DNA of 64,000 bases, taken from Brachypodium distachyon. Its lineage: Eukaryota; Streptophyta; Magnoliopsida; Poales; Poaceae. The position numbers and the translations under genes were made by a program. Below, one piece after another: positions 33,650 to 45,128 of the stretch. The DNA lies in NCBI RefSeq assembly GCF_000005505.3, contig NC_016133.3, positions 16,616,001 to 16,680,000 of the forward strand, written 5' to 3'. How positions within the stretch are numbered: the first letter of the stretch is position 1; every line of letters starts with the position of its first letter. The notes beneath the pieces were generated by a model, which was not told the origin of the DNA, made no database searches, and saw only the letters and a program-made list of their open reading frames with translations.

Positions 33650-34670
33650 GGGCTAATCATCGTTGCCTTTTTAAATCAGACCGGTTCCGGCTGTTTTGGT
33701 CCACCGATCCGATCCGGCCCGGCCTGTAAAAAAAGGCCAGTAAACTCGATGCAGATCGCTTCTTTAATGTTTACCCCGGTAAAAACCAAAGTCAAACATG
33801 GACAAGCAAGCCTTCGGCGAAGATATTATGAAAAAAAAACTGAGAAACACAGCTCGCAGATATTATGCATATTTTATTTCAATTTCGATGGGCCGTGGAC
33901 ACATGGCACACGTTAATACAATGTTGCTCGTGCTAGATATGCAAATTAATTGATAGGGATTATGCGGTTGCTAATGCTAGAAATGCAAAATTGATTGATA
34001 GGGCTCCCGCTGCGGAAGTGCCTTCATTTTGGTGAAGATATTGTGCATTATTTTATTTCGATTTCGATGGGTAGTGATATATGGCACACATTATTACAAT
34101 TTTGCTTGTGCTAGATATGCAAATTAATTGATAGGGATTATACTGTTGCTAATGCTAGAAATGCAAAAATTGATTGATAGGGCTGCCAGCCGCGGAAGTC
34201 CCTCAATTTTGGTGAAGATATCGTAGGATGGACCTCCAAGGCCTTGTTCGGTTACTGTATTCCCTGGCGGGATCGGAGTGTATGGGGGGGACGTTGAACT
34301 AAATTTCGTTCGTTCCCCATTGATCCCCGACGGGAAGGGTAGATCTGAACGGAGCCTAAGTGGGCGGGTTTAGTCGGCCGGTTTGCAGTGCAAATCGAGC
34401 CATCTTGAAAATAACAGGTCTGCGCGGTAGTTAAACATTTTTTATGTTTACTTGGGTTGAAGGCCCAATTTGCAGGCTGGGTTAGTGTTGGGGTGTCTCC
34501 ATTCTCACCGGATATTTACCTCGATAAAAACCAAAGTCAAACATGTACAAGGGCCTTTTGGCAAATATATTATGCAAAAAAATCTGAAAAACACAGTTAA
34601 AAGCATGCGACTCGCAGACATTATGCGATGGGTTGTGGATACATGGAACACATTATTACAATGTTTCTCG
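33650..34670. repeat. Degenerate dispersed/tandem repeat block
   Basis: TGCTAGATATGCAAATTAAT starts near 33931, 34109 and 35212, each followed by TGATAGGGATTAT and ..GCTAATGCTAGAAATGCAAAA. A longer unit beginning AAAACCAAAGTCAAACATG occurs at about 33783 and 34527. No coding potential is seen. This is probably remnants of one repetitive element. Confidence 0.6.
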
Positions 34671-35202
34671 GAGTAAAATACACCACTAGTCGATGAACTC
34701 GGCAAAAATGAACACTTTAGTCCACGAATTTGGAAATCGCACACTTAAACCCCTAAACTGGAACTACTGTGTCACTTTAGTCAAAAAACGATTCGTTGAG
34801 GCTTAAATACGCCACGTGGCCACCACGTCAGCTTCGGCTAGGACCGCGGGCAGCTACACGATTTTCTCAGGATTTTTTTCCGCAAAATCACCATGCCCAA
34901 GCCGTCGCAAGGGGCAAGGCAGCTACGCATCTTGGGGCCCTGAGAACCACGGCGTTGAAGCCGCCGCCTCGCCTAAGGTTGCCATGAATCCCACAATGCT
35001 CAATTTTGACGAGAGAACGCAGGTGAAGGGGTCACCGAAGCCGATGTGGCGGCCACGTGGCGAGATTAAGCCTCGCCGAACCGTTTTTGGACTAAAGTGA
35101 CACAGTAGTCCCAGTTTTGGGATTTAAGTGTGCGTTTTCCGAGTTCATGGACTAAAGTGTTCATTTTTGTCGAGTTCATGGATTAATGATGTATTTTACT
35201 CG
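34671..35202. mobile_element. Mutator-type MITE, about 531 bp with TIRs near 160 bp
   Basis: The ends begin GAGTAAAATACA and form inverted repeats that remain alignable for roughly 160 bp (shared words GAACACTTTAGTCCA, CTACTGTGTCACTTTAGTC). The 9-bp target duplication TGTTTCTCG is at 34662-34670 and 35203-35211. The element splits the repeat block that surrounds it. Confidence 0.9.
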
Positions 35203-35211
35203 TGTTTCTCG

Positions 35212-35595
35212 TGCTAGATATGCAAATTAATTGATAGGGATTATACCGTTGCTAATGCTAGAAATGCAAAATTAATTGATAGGGCTGCCAGTTGCTGAAG
35301 TGCCTTAATTTAGGTGAAGATATCGTAGGATAGACCTCAAATTAAGTAGGCGGGTTTTGCCGGCCGGATTGCGGTGCAAACCGAGCCAGCTTGAAAATGA
35401 CAGGTTTGAATGGTCTGAGTTAAAGCAATTTTTGTGGTTTACTTGGGTTGAAGGCACATCTTCCAGGCGTTAGTGTTCACGTGTCGCCATCCTCACCGGA
35501 TAATTTGCACCCCTGGTCTGATTTTGAAGAGCCCATCGTGTACCCGCGGTAGAAGGGAGGCATGAAGATGCACCAGTGGGACAGGGAAATACCTA
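35212..35595. repeat. Continuation of the repeat block interrupted by the Mutator-type MITE
   Basis: Sequence resumes the TGCTAGATATGCAAATTAAT unit and continues with words shared with 34200-34490 (AGGCGGGTTT..GCCGGCCGG, GGTTGAAGGC). No gene is seen. Confidence 0.6.
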
Positions 35596-35708
35596 CTCCC
35601 TTCCTCTCATACTACATGTCTCAAATTTGCTCAAAATATGAATGTATTTATACATAAAAAAACGTGTAGATATATGTAATATTTTGACATTTAATTTGGG
35701 ACGAAGGA
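35596..35708. mobile_element. Degenerate Stowaway-type MITE
   Basis: Imperfect inverted ends (CTCCCTTCCTCTCATACTAC against a GGGACGAAGGATA-type right end), AT-rich core and flanking TA. Confidence 0.65.
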
Positions 35709-37127
35709 TATAAGGCACGATCACAAAGTAAATGGCAAATTAGCCACGCTGCGCGTCAAATATTCCACAGCAATCGGCAGGCACACCACATGCAGTCGAC
35801 AAAAAAAAAAGCTGCAGGCGATCGAAGAGAATCCGCGGCGTAGCAATTCCTCTCGACTGTGAAAACAAGTAGTTGACCGGCTTGACGAATCTAAAAGAAT
35901 CTTCTTGCATCATGTTTTTGGATGGATTGACTTGCACGATAAATTCACACAACAGAGGAGAACAAGAAGATATCGGTAGTGAATGAGATCTGAAGGTGCA
36001 ACATAACCAAAAAGGCGTGGTATGCTGCACTCCTTGATCCTTGCAAACAAAACACAACAAGAAGAATTCTTTTGCCTGCTGGGGACCATGCAAGCATGTT
36101 CGGATTGCTCCTGCAAATTATTGTGTTATTGTGGATCTGCAGATTTTTGTTTATTCTTGTTCAGTTAACCGACAGGAAAATGCTCCTATTCATGATGCAA
36201 ATTGGTAAAGCAAGCAAAGATTTCAAAATTTCAATCAACTTTTCAACTTCAGCAGCATGAATAAGAGAGTGATGCAAGACCAAGTTACCCTGCTGCATCT
36301 GTTCTTTGTGTATATTATACAGCAGCCGCTTCAGAAATCACAACAGAAGATTGAAAAACATGATCTTCCTTATATGCGAACTTTGGGGGCCAAAACCACT
36401 TGGCTTCATAATAAAAGATCACATTTGCCTATAGGATACCTATGGTGCAAAATCTTTTTCTTTACCTGGAGAGTAACTATAGCATAAAATCAGCATGACA
36501 CATTTTTAGAATAATAACTGGTTCATGCGACATCTAAAATTGCCAGCTATGACAAGTAGAATCATATTTGATCACTGATTAGACACACATTCCGACTCCA
36601 AGGTGTCCGCAGAAAAACAGTTCCTCCATAGTTGAAATCCTAGCTCCAATGATCTGTTGACTAACCTGCAATATATAAACAGACATTTTCCCTTTGGTAC
36701 AAGAAACAAGAAATTTAATCCTGATTGGTTTACTTTATTTTCTTGCAACCATTGTTTATGATTATTTGGAGTTTGGACAGTTTAAAATTCATTCATAGAA
36801 TGAGTGAAAATATTTAAATTTTCATCATCTCAAGCTGTCAAGCTAGAATCAAGAAATACTTTTTATAAGAAAAACATTGGTGATGACATATCACATATCA
36901 AAATGTGCATCCTTATAATTGAAGGACAGAAAAATGCTCTTTATTCTCCTTGAAGAACAATTAATGAATAACTGTATGTATCAATCGCTGCTAGTTTTCA
37001 ACTAATCAATAATTGACACCAACACAACTAGGAACCAACACTACATAGAAGTCAATACATACCTGGAATATCAACTTCTCCTAGCAATACCCTAAAAGGA
37101 TCTAAAACTCCTGATGGAAAGAATTCT
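35709..37127. other. Intergenic and presumed 3' UTR of the CemA-like gene
   Basis: AT-rich sequence with no convincing coding frame or repeat. The part near 36600-37127 may be 3' UTR of the minus-strand gene that ends at 37128. Confidence 0.5.
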
Positions 37128-40100
37128 CTAGTGACGCCTTATTTCATCCAAGATGTTGCCCACACTAGGTGATAATCTTGGAAGGTATTTGTATACCTGC
37201 AAAATAAGGAAAATAAATTAAGTATTTAAGTATGCCAATCTTATCCAGAGAACAGGTACTTTGAATTATGAAAAAATGGTACTTGCACATAAAGTGTGAA
37301 CCTTTAACGACACTTAAACAGAGCAGTGTCAGGAAAATGGAGGTGAATCCACAAAAGATTGTGACTGAAAAGCTGGAGCAAGTTCAAAATCACTTTCTCC
37401 AAGAAACTTCAATTTTTTTTAATGTGAGTTTTTAAGTGTCAGTACCATAATTGCTAAAATTTGGAATAAAGGATATTGTAAGATCACCATCTTGGTTAAA
37501 ACATCTCATAAAATTTTCTTTAGCAAAATTAAATTGTAAAGTGATGAAATCCAGAGTTCTAACCAAAATAAATGTGATGCTTGATCTTATAAATCCACTG
37601 TCATGTCCCTATTAGCTTGACTGTGCAAAGGTAAGTAGAAAGTAGACCTACCCAAAACTTTATAAATACATCCAGTGCGACTGGAACCAGACAAACGAAA
37701 AAGGTGACTGCAGCTTGATCGGTTTCAAGCCCATAGTGCTCAAGAATGATTTCTACCAACGAATGCCAACCTGCCTCTGAATGGTACCTGTGATAGGGCA
37801 GCTTGAGGATGTTCATATAATCAAACAAGATGACACAATATTTGCTCAAAAAAAGATGCAGAGTGCAAACCAAAATAATACTAGTCTTGATTTACATTTG
37901 TACGAAAAGATAGAAAATAAACAGACTTACAAACCTATTGCAATATGTCTTATGAAGCATGGATATAAACTCGTACCGGAGAATTCATTTTTATTAGAGC
38001 AGTTTGTTTCTGTGTTAATGAACTTCTGAGAGGCGAAATAACCTAGTGCGCTTAGGCGCTTGTTCAGTATTTCGTAGCTAAAAGTGACATGCACTTAGGC
38101 GCTTGTTAGAGAAAAGAAAAGCATTTTGAACTAGACAGTAAATAAATTTCAGTATTTCTTAACTAGATGGTAAATAAGACTGAATCTCCTAACTGGTTTA
38201 ATTATCAAGATTCTGACAAATATTCCACTTCAATAATTTTTAAAGAATTAAGAAAGTGACGTTTTTACTCTGTTATGACTTAAAAACGCAATGTTTTATA
38301 AAAAAAAGTGACGGTTTTACTCTGTTCTGGGTCTGGCCCACCTAGGCACTATCCCACCATTTCAACCTAATTGCCCATCTATCGTGACTAGTCCATGAGA
38401 TAGGCCCCACTCGCCTAGCCCTTTCTAGAAAACTATTAAATTGTGAGATAATGCTTGCTAGAGAAGCCAATGCACTATTGCCCTAGTATTAGCCAGGCTT
38501 CCTGTTAAGCCTTTTCTTTACGAGAAAAAAAAATCTTTGAATATTGTGAACTTAGCTACTTTTTCTTACATGTGCAAAAGCTTTGGTTGTTAAATTTTTG
38601 TTTCTATTATATAGGTTTTATGGTATACGTGAGTATAGCTTATGGGATGCAGTTAGCATTTTGGGGTTTGGAGGGGCAGGGTAGGTCTCAATTCATATAA
38701 CTTACCCCAGAAGTATATCTGACACTAGAATGATAAGAAAGGCCTTGCCACTGTCCGAGATATTGTTTAGCAACTTATACCCAGTGAACTTCAGCATTGC
38801 AACCTGAAAGCATTGGTACGAGTAAGATGTATGTCAGATGATAACAAGATAACATGTATAATGTTATAAGGAGAAAAAATAGGCCAAGATCTTGTACAGA
38901 AAACATTGGACGTGCGTCAGGACCATTTACTGAATGATACTAATAGGAAAAGAAAAGGTTACTGTAATTGAGATGATGTTAATTCAGCACTAACTTAAAT
39001 CAAAGCATTATCAAGTAGTCACAGTTCGGGGGAAAACTCTGTTAAGTTCATTTCTGACGTTATTTGACCTAACATTATCAGGTATTAACAGCTGACGTTG
39101 ATTATTATTCACAAGTTCAAATAGCGCAGAAGATCCACATGGTATTTGCACATCAGGGAGGGTGCTAGACAAATTTAATGGTACACAGTTGCCAATGGTA
39201 AGAAAATGAAAAAAGAAAAGAAAGAAGAAGCTGCTTAGTTGATATATATACTTACTTTACTCTGGTTAAAGTACATAATAAGGAATAGGGTGACCCCGTA
39301 AACCATATCAGACCAGATATTTGCAAATGCTTGTCGGTTTTCTAATCTCCATTCATCCCTCAACTCTACCCTGATAAAGTAACAGAGCAGATCCGTTAAA
39401 ATTAAACAAATAAATTTATTGGACCACAAAAAGATGTTCATGACTATCTTTTTCACAGAGAGGATGAATGTTCATGACAGACATTGCTACTGCGCTAATG
39501 TAAGTAACAACTTGGCAAGAAAGCATAATGGTCTCACGCTTTTTCCCGCAACTCTGACCAGAACTCCTCATCAGAAAGTGGAGGAGATTTACCAATCTCT
39601 ACTTCAAAACGGAATCGTGCTTTCTCAATATTTAGGTCCTTTATCATCTGAAGCTTCTGGCTGCGTCTTACGTCAAGGATTTCAGCGGCAAGTGGCACCT
39701 TCTCGACATACCTGTTATCGTGTAATGATCAATGTAATCAATTGTGCATTAGTGTACATGGTTGCATGTAATTACAGAAGCATAGAGTTGCTATTATCAG
39801 TAGCTTTATTTTATAAAAAATATTCTAACATCAGATAGGTATACATAGAATATGTGTTTTCTGCAACAAAAAACAAGAGAAGAAAGATTAGATATGGAAC
39901 AACATAGCTGTAAGATGAATTACCTGTCTAGAAATGGCATCATAACATAGTCGTGTACTAGAAAATCCAACACCCACGGAACCACAATCAGCAATGCTAG
40001 AAATTTGGCCTGCAAAGTACAATTTCGAATAAACGAGATGGATGCTAAACTCTGTAAAATTTCCATTTTTCTTCATTGAAATAGATCCACAACAATTTTT

Positions 40101-40847
40101 ATTGTTATTACAGGCATAATAGTACACCACATGCAAAAAACACTGCATTACTTGTAGTAAAGATGAAAAGCAAATAATATCTCAAGATTATTGCAAGACA
40201 ATAAATTGTGAACTTTTAGTGACACAAGCAAGGCAGTAAGAACGCACCGAGTTTGTAGAAGCGTATATGAAAACCTGGTCCTCAAACAGCATGTCATTGT
40301 AATCTTCATCAATGGAGTTCTTAAAAGTTTCAATGATGCCTTTATCTCTCACTATCTCTGTCGGATCATCACTTATCTGGTCCGACAAGCTCCCAGCCCC
40401 ACCCCAATCACCACCTCCTGTGGTGCTGCTCCAACCGATCCAATCCTCCCAAGAACGCCCTTCCGCATTCTCAGCATCCATCTGGGCTTCCCGGAGCTCG
40501 ACAATTGCCTCGGCCTTACTCTTCCACATCTCAAACTTCTCATTCTCCAACAGGTCTTCATCATTAACAACCTCCTGGAACAATTCATTGTCCTCCCTCA
40601 ACCCAGCCAAGTTGTATTCCTCATCGTTCCAATCCGAGAACCACTCCTTCCACCAAGGCTGCTGCCTCTTGGAACGCCTCCTCCTCTTCTTGGCAAAACC
40701 CACCAGGTGCCTTGCCCTCCTCCTCTGCTGGGAACAAACATCAAACATCTTGCATGTGCAAACCCTCCGATGTCGAATGCTCTCTTCTACAGCGAGCCAG
40801 ACTGTAACACCGCTATAGCTGACCACGGGACAGCTCATTAAGTTCAT
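37128..40847 (-). CDS. DLDG1: CemA-like chloroplast envelope membrane protein (DLDG1 type)
   Basis: Seven exons in phase: 40847-40248, 40009-39924, 39711-39538, 39370-39256, 38803-38706, 37787-37652 and 37196-37128, giving 425 residues. The N-terminus is basic and Ser/Cys-containing, fitting a transit peptide. A charged Trp-rich stretch (WWKEWFSDW) follows, then the CemA-like domain starting AKFLALLIVVPW at 201 with HDYVMMPFLDR, and hydrophobic segments near 201-219, 308-321, 344-357 and 383-403. In Arabidopsis the nuclear CemA/Ycf10-PxcA relative DLDG1 acts in proton balance across the chloroplast envelope; the same role is inferred here. ATG 40847 is chosen because it starts a better transit-like sequence than the in-frame ATG at 40907. 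Confidence 0.88.
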
Positions 40848-41563
40848 GGAATGGAGACCACATCTTTCAGTCCTCCAGCAATGCCTAGAACGCGGCTGTA
40901 GATACACTGGCTATGGTGCCCATGGCCTCACAGCATTCCCTGTTGTAGAAATGTGGTTTTAGCGATTTTGTCCTTTCAGTACCAACATTAACTACAAACA
41001 TGCTATACACTATGTGACTATGTTAGGCAGAACAATTAGCATGAAGCACAAATTGTTATTATCAAATTTGCTCTCAGACTCTCAGATGACGTGCTGGGAT
41101 AGCTTACAACTATTCCTCCTCATCACAGTTCGCCTGCACTTCTCTTATCAATTATGTATGACAGTACTAAGTACTAAGACTAGGTTTCAATTCTTAATTA
41201 ATTGTAGAATTGATGGTCAAAGTTGAAGCTCGAAATTCTACAACATTAGCACCATACACAGTAAGAAAATAAGTAGGAGGCAATGTCACAAGAGAGTGCC
41301 AAGAGGAATTAGAATAATCATTTGTGCCTTGGTCCGGTCAGTAGCTGGGCCTGCTCCCTAACCCGTCTTCCTCCCGACGCCTCTGCTCCCTTCTCCCTCT
41401 CCAGCGACAACCCAACAAGAGGGACTAGGCGCTCATCCTCATCGAGGAGCGGCACCGACGCGGTGTGACCAGCGGCCGGAGGGGGGCGCGCGGTCTGGGC
41501 GGCAGAGAAGGAAGAGGGAGGGTAGTCTTGGGCTCTTGGCGGAAGAGGGCAGAGGAGGCCTAC

Positions 41564-41740
41564 CTTGGCGGGAGGAAACGCTCCGACGTGGTTGGCGGAT
41601 GGAGAACCCGAACGCCGGAGGTGAGACGGGAGGTAGCGGCTGAAGTTTGGGAGCGATCGGAGAGCTGCCAAATATAACTGCGGGGGGCGGCACTGGATAG
41701 GATGGGGAGCTCTTCTCTGATGGCCGTTGATGAGCATTCG
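41564..41740 (-). other. Probable non-coding first exon of the CemA-like gene
   Basis: A GC/CT-rich stretch on the minus strand ends CCGCCAAG with a GTAGGC donor at 41563-41562. An acceptor-like CAACAG lies shortly before the ATG region. This is the usual layout of a plant leader exon, but it is inferred without transcript data. Confidence 0.4.
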
Positions 41741-42070
41741 GATGTGGTCAAAAAAAAATGGAGCATTCGGATTTGTATTTTATTTATTTATTTTGAACGA
41801 TGGAGCATCGGGGCCCTTTTCTCTCTTCTTTTTTTTTAGAAACATTTCTCTTCTCTTTTTCTTTTCTTGAGAGGATAGCATCAGGATTTACGTTACGTGC
41901 CTGGGCTGCTGCTGCCTCCTACGGTGTACGATTAGTGTGGTTGTTTTTTGTTTTTTTAAAGGAATTAGTTTGGTTGTTAGTCACTTAGTTGGGCTATCCA
42001 GATTTGTCCCTGCTATCCTCCTTAACTGAAAACCATCCTGATTATACCCTTCACCCCGGCGTCATCCTTC

Positions 42071-43448
42071 TCTCGTGACACGGGGGAACCTAGCTGCCGC
42101 CGGCCTCAGGGCCCTCCACCCTCCCTCTACCACAACGCCGCCGTCAGAGGGTGTGCGCGGGTGTGCCGGAAAAGCTGCGCACACCCAAGGAAGGGGCCGC
42201 GTGGCAGTTTCTCATCTCGCACGGCTCTTCCTCTGGGAGTTTGCGCGGGGCTGCTGCAGACAAGGCGGCGCAAGGGCGGCGGCGTGCTGCAGGCGAGGCG
42301 TCGCGGGGCGCTGCTGGCGGGACGACGCTCGGGTCGGAGCGGAGCGTGGATGTGCTGCGCCGCGCGGCCGTCGGGGGCTTCTGGCATGGTGGCGTTGGCT
42401 CGATGGCCGGCCGGGCCAGATCTGGGGTTGGAGGTGCCGGATCCGAGGATGGAGGTGCTAGATCCGGTGCTCGGATGGGCCCTAGCGGCGGTTGGGGCAG
42501 CGGCGCACGTGAAGGCCGCCAGGGCTTGGCGGCGTGTGAAAGTCCTGCTGGCGCGGGGCCGCGAGGAGGCCGCCGTGCGCGGCGGTGCGGGCCGCGAGGG
42601 GGCGCTCGGCCCCCGCCGGCGGTGTTGGGGGCCTGTTTTGGGCCTGGTGGGTCACGGCCACGCTGCCCCGTCTACTGCTCATGTGGCCAGATCTCGGGTG
42701 GGTGTGGCCAGATCCGGTGCGTGGGGCGGTCGCGGCGCCCTGGCTTGTTTCCCGGTGGTGGTTTTTGCGTGTGGCGTTCGGCGAGCTTCGCCCATGCTCG
42801 CTGCGGTGCGGGGGCCCCTGGTCAGGACCTCTGTCCGCGGTGAGTGTGGTGGCTGCGGGTGGAAGCCTTGCATCGACAGGGTCAGTGACGGCGACGACGG
42901 CGTCCTTGGACATCGTTCTCCTTCTTGAAGGCGTCGTTGTGCAGCTCCGCCACATCCCACTTTTCGCAAACAAGGTGCCTCCGAGCGAAAGCTCTGATTC
43001 GGTGGCTGGGTCGGGTAGCGGCGACGTCCTTATCAGACGCCATGTCATCCTTGTAGGCGTTGCCTTTGGAGCCCTCGTTTGGTGGCAGAGTATGCTCGCT
43101 GCGGTGGGCCTAGTATGACCTAGCCAGGGAAAGCGACTTCGTGCTACGCGGGCTTGTCAATGCGCGCCACGTTCCTGTCGGGGCAACCTCTTCTGGCTCC
43201 GGTCATCAAAAAACCCAGTTCTGCCTACCTTCTTTGCCGCAAGGAGCTGTTCCCTGTTTGACATCGTTGGAGTGGAAGGGGTTTTGTCTTTGCAGTAGCG
43301 GCTCGTTTATTCGTTTTCGTTATGTGTACGCTCTTTGTCAGGGTTTCGCACGGCTTCCTTGAATAAGCCGTGCATTGTATCGGTTTTCATGCCCAGTTTT
43401 CTTTATAAACGGGGTCAATTCTTTCTTACCGGTGCGTCCTGAAAAAAA
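42071..43448 (+). repeat. GC-rich A-tailed retroposon-like repeat, copy 1
   Basis: About 1.4 kb with a sharp rise in GC content. It begins near GGGGGAACCTAGC and ends with a T-rich segment and a short A-run (43442-43448). It is homologous along its length to 47878-49218 in the same orientation. Open frames are present but the frame is not kept between copies. An A tail and collinear GC-rich body suggest a non-LTR retroposon. Confidence 0.65.
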
Positions 43449-44110
43449 GATTTGGGCCTGGTCTCCTTCCTTAGCTAAGGGCCATCTATATGCATATTAT
43501 TCCCCTAAAAGAATGTATATGCACACTATTATTATTTTCTAAAAAACCCACTGAATAATCATCAACAACAATATTATTATTTTTCTAAAAAAATCTCACT
43601 GATCTACTAATAATCATCAACAACAGTAGAAAGAGTCTGACAAGTAATAAGAGTCACCGTGTGTTACCGCGGAAAATTCTATTAACAGATTTGGACATAA
43701 TGTCATGAACAAATGATAATAATATGATAAATGCAAAATAAAAGACAATTTTATCATCTATAACACGCATGCAGCAAAACAATAGGAGCAACTTAATTGT
43801 ACATGAACATTAACATCTCCTGTGAAACCGGTGAAAAGAAGCTTATGGAATCTAAATATTTGCAATTGTTAGAAATATCAACATACATATAATGAAAATA
43901 TGGCTGCTGTAATTTTGAGATGAATTGTCCAATGAGAATATAATCACATTCCCGCTTAGTAGAGCCGTTGTTTACTGTAGAAAAAGAAAGACATCAAGTA
44001 AGCTGTGTCGATTGTTTCCTGAGTCAACCAGATCGAGCAAATGGTGACTCGGTCTCTTGAATGAAATATTTGTTTACTTTACATATACACATATATAGAC
44101 GGGTCTGAAG
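43449..44110. other. AT-rich intergenic DNA, nothing recognised
   Basis: Contains a loose repeat of ATTATTATTTTTCTAAAAAA-like words near 43530-43600 but no gene or clear element. Confidence 0.5.
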
Positions 44111-44120
44111 TAACAAGCTA

Positions 44121-44549
44121 CTCACTCCGATCTTAAATTCTTTTTTTTATGAGACACGGTACAAACACAGACGCCCACAAGCACGCACACATACTGACAC
44201 TAATGCACGCACGCAAGGAGACCCTGTTCTATGAGCACTAACCCTAATGTACGCACGCAAGCAGACCCTGTTCTATGAGCATCTCCGAGAGACTGATCCG
44301 ACACATCATCTTGAGATTGACGAAATCACCACATACGCCTCATAGTTGACGGGTATGTCACTCTCACTGAAAACACAACGCCGGTTAGATCTTAAAATAA
44401 ATCAAAAAAATGCGAATACCAATGTTAAGTCGGAGACTTGAAACTGCGTGGGATAGTTTCACCGTGAGAAACCAACCACGCTCACTTCGCACCTACGATC
44501 CTTTCTTGTTTTGAACTAAAACAACAACAAAATATTTGGATCAGAGGGA
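44121..44549. mobile_element. Stowaway-like MITE split by a SINE
   Basis: The left end CTCACTCCGATCTTAAATTC (after TA at 44119-44120) and the right end near 44500-44549 (TTTTGAACTAAAAC..GGATCAGAGGGA, then TTA) are the two halves of a Stowaway-type element, separated by the SINE at 44141-44494. Confidence 0.55.
44141..44494 (-). mobile_element. tRNA-derived SINE
   Basis: Read on the minus strand it has an A-box-like GCGTGGTTGGTTTC at about 44481-44468 and a B-box-like AGTTTCAAGTCTCC at about 44445-44432. A body of about 280 bp follows, ending in an A tail (T-run 44141-44148). It contains an internal duplication of GACCCTGTTCTATGAGCA at about 44221 and 44265. Target duplication is only imperfect (GATCTTAAATTC against GATCCTTTC). 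Confidence 0.7.
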
Positions 44550-45128
44550 TTAGCTTCGTGTACGTTACCAACCCGTCACCAATTTACGTAATCTGTAACT
44601 ACTAATACGCCACTAGCAAATGACCAGTGTAAATACACGTCAGCTTGTTATCATTTAGCAAATGAAATGCCTAGCGTGAACCGGTATACTAGTTGTTGTT
44701 TTAAACCGGTATACTGCCTAAAAATGTCAACACTGCCACTGCTATTTTAATTTTGCCAAATGAAACGACTCGAGACCTCGAGTCGTTGTTTTAAACCGGT
44801 ATACTAGTTGCAGCGGTAGCTATCACGATGCATACAAAAATTTGGATAATTGTCGGTAAACAATTACTACTACTAGGTAAGCAATGCACATTGACCAGTT
44901 CAGTACACTTGCGTACACAGCTTTCAGTGTCTTGCTAAAACAAATACTCCTACATCATCGGCCGGTGTCATTATAAACTGTCTTAGTTCGTCAGAGAAAC
45001 AGACTTTTACTTTGTGGTCATGCAACGAGAAATGTAAGTTTTCCTTGTAAACACAATTAATCACCGACTCCAGTACGTACAATCCATTTTTCATAAACCT
45101 GATCGAGTTTGAGCGAGAGCCCATCAGA
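44550..45128. other. Intergenic, nothing recognised
   Basis: AT-rich sequence. A word TTGTTTTAAACCGGTATACT is repeated near 44696 and 44786. The part next to 45129 is presumably the 3' UTR of the P450 gene. Confidence 0.5.

Noticed and set aside
40312..40818. 168-codon plus-strand frame opposite the CemA-like first exon
   Set aside because: Antisense shadow of a well-supported coding exon.
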